A stretch of 64,000 bases of DNA from Lepeophtheirus salmonis (lineage: Eukaryota > Arthropoda > Copepoda > Siphonostomatoida > Caligidae): positions 12,135,940-12,199,939 of the forward strand of contig NC_052131.2 of assembly GCF_016086655.4 (NCBI RefSeq), written 5' to 3'. A program made the position numbers and the translations under genes. The notes under the pieces were generated by a model, which had not been told where the DNA came from, did not search any database, and was given only the letters and a program-made list of their open reading frames with translations. This document shows positions 59,795-64,000 of the stretch, piece after piece; positions within the stretch are counted from its first letter, which is position 1; every line of letters starts with the position of its first letter.

Positions 59795-62232
59795 GGGTAA
59801 GTTACGCATCGTCAGACACATAGAAGAGGTGTTTATGTGCATATACTTTATATAGACATCGTGCGTTGTATTTGAGATTTTTTTAAATAAACACATCAAT
59901 AAATATGTTAGTAAGAAGTTTTGTATCTAAGTATTTTCATTAAAATATCGAATAAAAAGGTTATTAAAGATTTAAAAACACTGTAAAAAAATGCCCAAAA
60001 TTCATAAATTCGGACAAGTTTCAAATCTAAAATTTTAATTTTGGACTTTATTCGAATCATATTTCTTAATTTGAGACACCATGAAATAGCAAAAATATAG
60101 GAGATAAATATACATAGGAGTGCAAATGCTGTTTGAATATTTATCTCTTGGGTAGATAAAATTCAAAATACAACGTACCTACTCTTGTATGCAGGGGAAT
60201 CCTAGGTCATTTGGTAATCCTTGAGATGAAGGATCTCATATTATTTTATGAGAACGAATAGAGGGAGGAACAGACACATGGTACATAAATTAGAAGAAGA
60301 AATTAAAAAAAGAAAAAGAAGAATCATCATTCTTCCTTTTGTCGTATTAAAAGAATTTATAAAGTGTTTCCAACTCCGTCCCGGGAAGAATATAATGGAC
60401 CCAGTTCTGCGATATGATACCGTGTATTCCATGGATATCTCCAATATCTGAATCACTATTAAATCTCTACTGGGATTCTAACTCTAGCCAAGTGTCTATG
60501 GAGTCTTTCGTAGTCCAAGTCGCTTCACTTCAACTCATGGAACCTCGGGAAATAATCAACTTTGCAAAGATGTGCTATAATTCTCGTGTCTTGTTTGCTC
60601 CTATCGTTAAATCTAGAAAGTTAAATCCTCATTTCCAATACGATCTTATATTTCGTTGAGACTCTTCCATGTCAACATGTATATTAATTATCATCCTGAT
60701 AATATGTTGGATCAATGATGAAGAGGAATTGTCTCTAACTCTAAATCCTTCATTTACTTCAAAAATCAAGAGTTATCATTTATATTCTGACAGATGATGT
60801 TGATGTTACAGCTTTTTACATTCTTTGGTTTCATTTATCAATATTAACTACTAATTACATCACCATCTGCATAGACATTTTGTAATACCGTTCTACAAAA
60901 TCCAAGTTATCTTTTTTATTGAGAAAGGCTTCCTTAACTAACTTGGAAGATTCATGTTCGATTTATTAATAAGCAAGGAAATCAATGGACTACCTCGCAC
61001 CTGAAAACAAAGCTGAACTTCTTCAGCATTAAGGAACTAATAAATTACAATTTGCCACTCTGTTATTGCTAAATTCAGTTTATCATTGATTCAATGGTTA
61101 TAGATTGTTTTCATACTGTCTAATTTATAGTTTTATTAATCAATTAATTTAATATTATAATATAAAATTCATAAAGGAATTAATTTGAGTTCTTAATTGA
61201 TTAATTAGTTCTAAAATATCGCCTTGATTAGGTAAGAAACCATTAGGAAAGGTGGAACATAATATTGGTTAAAGATTCTTCCGTCGTCTTCTCATATTTT
61301 TCCCTCAATAAAAGGTATTCATCCAAATGACTTCAAGATTCTACTCCCCACATTGACAATCCTTCAAGTGGAATAGTCGCATTAATCCAGTTAAACTTAA
61401 TGTTGGTATGAGCGCTGGTTAAGGGAGCCATAACAATTAGTTATACTTGAAAACGAAATGTTGATAATTTCCCAAGGCGATGAGTAGGAGTGAAGCAACT
61501 CGAACTCTGAGTTACTCCATACAATACTTGGACAGCTCTAATTCGAAGAGAGCTTTAACCACCAATCAAATATGTATTGGAGGTATCCATAGGATAAATG
61601 ACATTATCTTGCCGAAGTGTATCTGTTATATTCTTTTCTGAGACGGAGTTGGATGCACGAATATAAACGTGATCCCTATTATTAATAAGATTGATGCAAT
61701 GCATGACGGAGTTGAATGCACCGTTATTATGTTCCTCCTTTTCTTCTTCCTGATCAACAGCTATTTGAATGATTTTCTCTCCAGTATCTAGATATTTATT
61801 TGGCTATTTAGTGAGCTATTTTTTATTTTATTCAATTAAAAACAATATGCGATATTATGAATTTGTCAATTATTTGGTTCATGTTATCAGACAGCAATTC
61901 AACATTGTCAAAACTCCTATTGAACTAGAACATGGGACAATTGTTCTAATATAACTAAATAGAGAGAAAATATCTACATGTTATCACACACCATAAGATA
62001 TATAAATGTTGAATTTTAACTACAAATAATTAGACCCTTGAACTTTAAACCTTGTTTCTCAAAAGCTATATTATCAATCGATTCGAAATTTTACAGGTTT
62101 ATTTAAAAATGTGTGATGGTTAAATACATAACAATCTCTTTTGATATTCTTGGTTGAAGTACAAAAGAATTGTTACGACTTAACCGTTAAGTGTCCGACA
62201 ACTTGAAACGTCGGACGATGCGTAACTTACCC
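59795..62232. mobile_element. TIR-bounded 2.44-kb element of unknown superfamily
   Basis: The left end GGGTAAGTTACGCATCGTCA (59795) continuing GAC, and the right end in reverse from 62232, GGGTAAGTTACGCATCGTCC continuing GAC, differ at one of 23 positions. Both ends are flanked by TA. A perfect hairpin (GTCCGAC, nine-base loop plus spacer, GTCGGAC) sits just inside the right end at 62194-62215. No transposase motif is recognised in the interior; frames at 60248-60451 and 60414-60659 look like old coding debris. Confidence 0.75.
60248..60659 (+). other. Possible coding debris inside the 2.44-kb element
   Basis: Two overlapping frames. The first has a Lys/Arg-rich stretch (HKLEEEIKKRKRR). The second reads VSMESFVVQVASLQLMEPRE and FAKMCYNSRVLFAPIVKSRK. 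No domain recognised; could be captured host sequence or the eroded cargo of the element. Confidence 0.2.
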
Positions 62233-62589
62233 TATATCTTTTTCTTTATGGGTTTTTTTTAAGGTCATGCAATAATTTATTTTATAACCCCTCCCAATGA
62301 AAATTAATAAAATAACCTGAAGCATTTTATTTTGTGTTTTTATAAAATATTGGAAACTCACTTAAATATATTAAGTGATGGTTTAATAATTTCTGGAAAC
62401 TTTTATATTAGATATTAAATTTCTACTATTTTATGCCATTATAGCTCTCAATTGTTATTTGTATTTATACGTGCATGAATGCACAAGTTTGTATCGTTAT
62501 TTTTTTATTCCTAAAGAGAGAACATCCAATTATAATGAAAGAGAAAGAGAAACACTGATGATTTGTTCAAGAGTTATATTATATCTAAT

Positions 62590-62800
62590 CTAATGAAACT
62601 ATAAGAAATGAATATAAATCCCCAAAAATGATTGTCATGACAACAAAGCTTTTCCCCCTTTCAAACACTTTTCAAATTGTCAGGATGATCATGTCATTTT
62701 TTCTGTTTCTTTTCTTTCTGCATACCTACAAGTCATATTATCTACAACTCTAGTTATCACATACATCATACGTATATACGTGTATAACAGATTATTTTTA
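62590..62800 (+). repeat. Dispersed repeat family A fragment
   Basis: CAAACACTTTTCAAATTGTC, AGGATGATCATGTCATTTTT, then CTGCATACCTACAAGTCATA and ACAACTCTAGTTATCACATA: the 3' third of the family. Confidence 0.55.
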
Positions 62801-64000
62801 AGAGCTTTGCGTATTATAATTTTCAAGCCTCAACAATTATCCTCTTTAAAAGTAAAGAGATTCTATGATTTAAAGTGTGTCTTGTTCTTAGAAACAAAAA
62901 TGCCAAAATTAATAAAATTTTAGAAGCATGAAAATTACTAACATGGTATTTTGTTTCCCCCAAACAAGAAACATTTAAATCACAGAACCTCTTCATTTTG
63001 AAAGGAAGAATTGTTGAGGTTAATAAAAATTATAACATGCAAAGCTCTTAGAAACATATTACTTGTACAATGTACACACATGATGGATATGATAATAATC
63101 CACGTTTACTCGCCTATAACAAAAAGGACGTAACAACATCCTCCATTAATTTAATGATCGGGAAGGGATATGTTTACCATAAATTTTTTGAACATAGATG
63201 ATTAGAAATGGGGTTATATTACATACAATAAAACACTCTAGTTATAGACATGAGATAATGAGTGGCGTGTAATCACATGTATCTACCCCTTCATCCTCTT
63301 CCCTCATTAAATAGGTACTATTTTTAAAGAAAAAGGTTAAAGAAATAAAAGGATATCCAAATTTATTGAGGAACATATTCAGTACAACTAAAATTTTGAT
63401 GATGGTCCATTAAGAACTTGGAACTGAACCACATTGAACCCCGAAGCGCAATTTGAAGTTGCTTTACGTCAATAATTATTACGTATTTATACGTATGTTA
63501 ACAAACTATAGAGAGGGGAGCAATTTTACGATTTTTGTAAATATAATTTCAAGGTTGAAATAACTAATAGGTATTAAACTCTGGTAGTCTTTTTGGTATT
63601 TTATATATTTTTTCCCATCCTCAAGGCCTAAGATTTTACTTTTGCAGCTAAATGATTTCTTTCTTCGTCCATTATTAATTTTAAGGCAATAATAATAAAA
63701 AACTTTGGGCAATAATATCTTTACAATTAAAGTATTCATTGCTTTGGAACTTTTGACAGAACACTTTAAGAAGGTAATTGATATACATATCGAATATATA
63801 TTTATTATACTTTCTTTCAAAAACAGTATTGTTAGCCACTTTGTACCCGAATATTTAATTTTTGAACCTATTATAAATTTTCTGCTTCAAAAGAACATTT
63901 TAAAATGGAACGTAAACCAAGGGCAATATAAATGGTTTATAACTAAGTGATTGTTTAAATAAATTTAAATGGATTTCCTTCGTTAAATGAATACAAAACC
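62801..64000. other. AT-rich DNA, no recognised gene
   Basis: Nothing recognised; overlapping frames at 63506-63950 look accidental. Confidence 0.35.

Noticed and set aside
1..64000. CRISPR arrays, tRNA or rRNA genes, LTR retrotransposons, viral genes
   Set aside because: No regularly spaced repeats, cloverleaf sequences, paired LTRs, reverse transcriptase or capsid patterns were recognised on either strand.

Overview
The window reads as nuclear DNA from an arthropod. It is very AT-rich, has long introns with GT/AG boundaries, contains one intact intron-bearing host gene, and is packed with decayed DNA transposons. The mix (Tc1/mariner of maT type, a second IS630/mariner lineage, hAT-type MITEs, a MULE, a Helitron-like end, and several repeated short families) resembles caligid copepods such as the salmon louse. 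That species guess is inference; I saw nothing bacterial, viral or plasmid-like.

The only convincing complete host gene is a flavin amine oxidase of the polyamine oxidase/spermine oxidase family on the + strand (26787-37052). It has six coding exons that join in frame into 488 residues with all hallmark FAD-binding and catalytic motifs, followed by a poly(A) signal at 37095. Its introns host several repeats.

Everything else is mobile-element debris or unassigned AT-rich DNA. 1-17900: diverged dispersed repeats, a mariner end near 10 kb and a maT transposase relic near 12.2-12.9 kb. 17945-19013: a nested foldback structure. 19382-21890: two maT-like elements with recognisable terminal inverted repeats (TIRs). 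38400-39380: relic of an unclassified multicopy gene family with a DGVGG motif. 40194-42667: a 2.47-kb element with about 250-bp inverted termini carrying a decayed cysteine-rich gene of a widespread but functionally unnamed metazoan family; this is the best candidate for an undescribed transposon type. 43960-46996: a MULE relic followed directly by a candidate Helitron. 48925: a THAP-like fragment. 54177-54489 and 29981-30254: a MITE pair. 56080-57031: a broken mariner transposase. 57770-57955: a hAT MITE with a perfect 8-bp target duplication. 59795-62232: a 2.44-kb segment bounded by near-perfect 23-bp TIRs with no recognisable transposase.

All homology statements come from recognising protein patterns by eye; no searches were run. 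Boundaries of repeats are approximate unless a TIR or target duplication fixes them.
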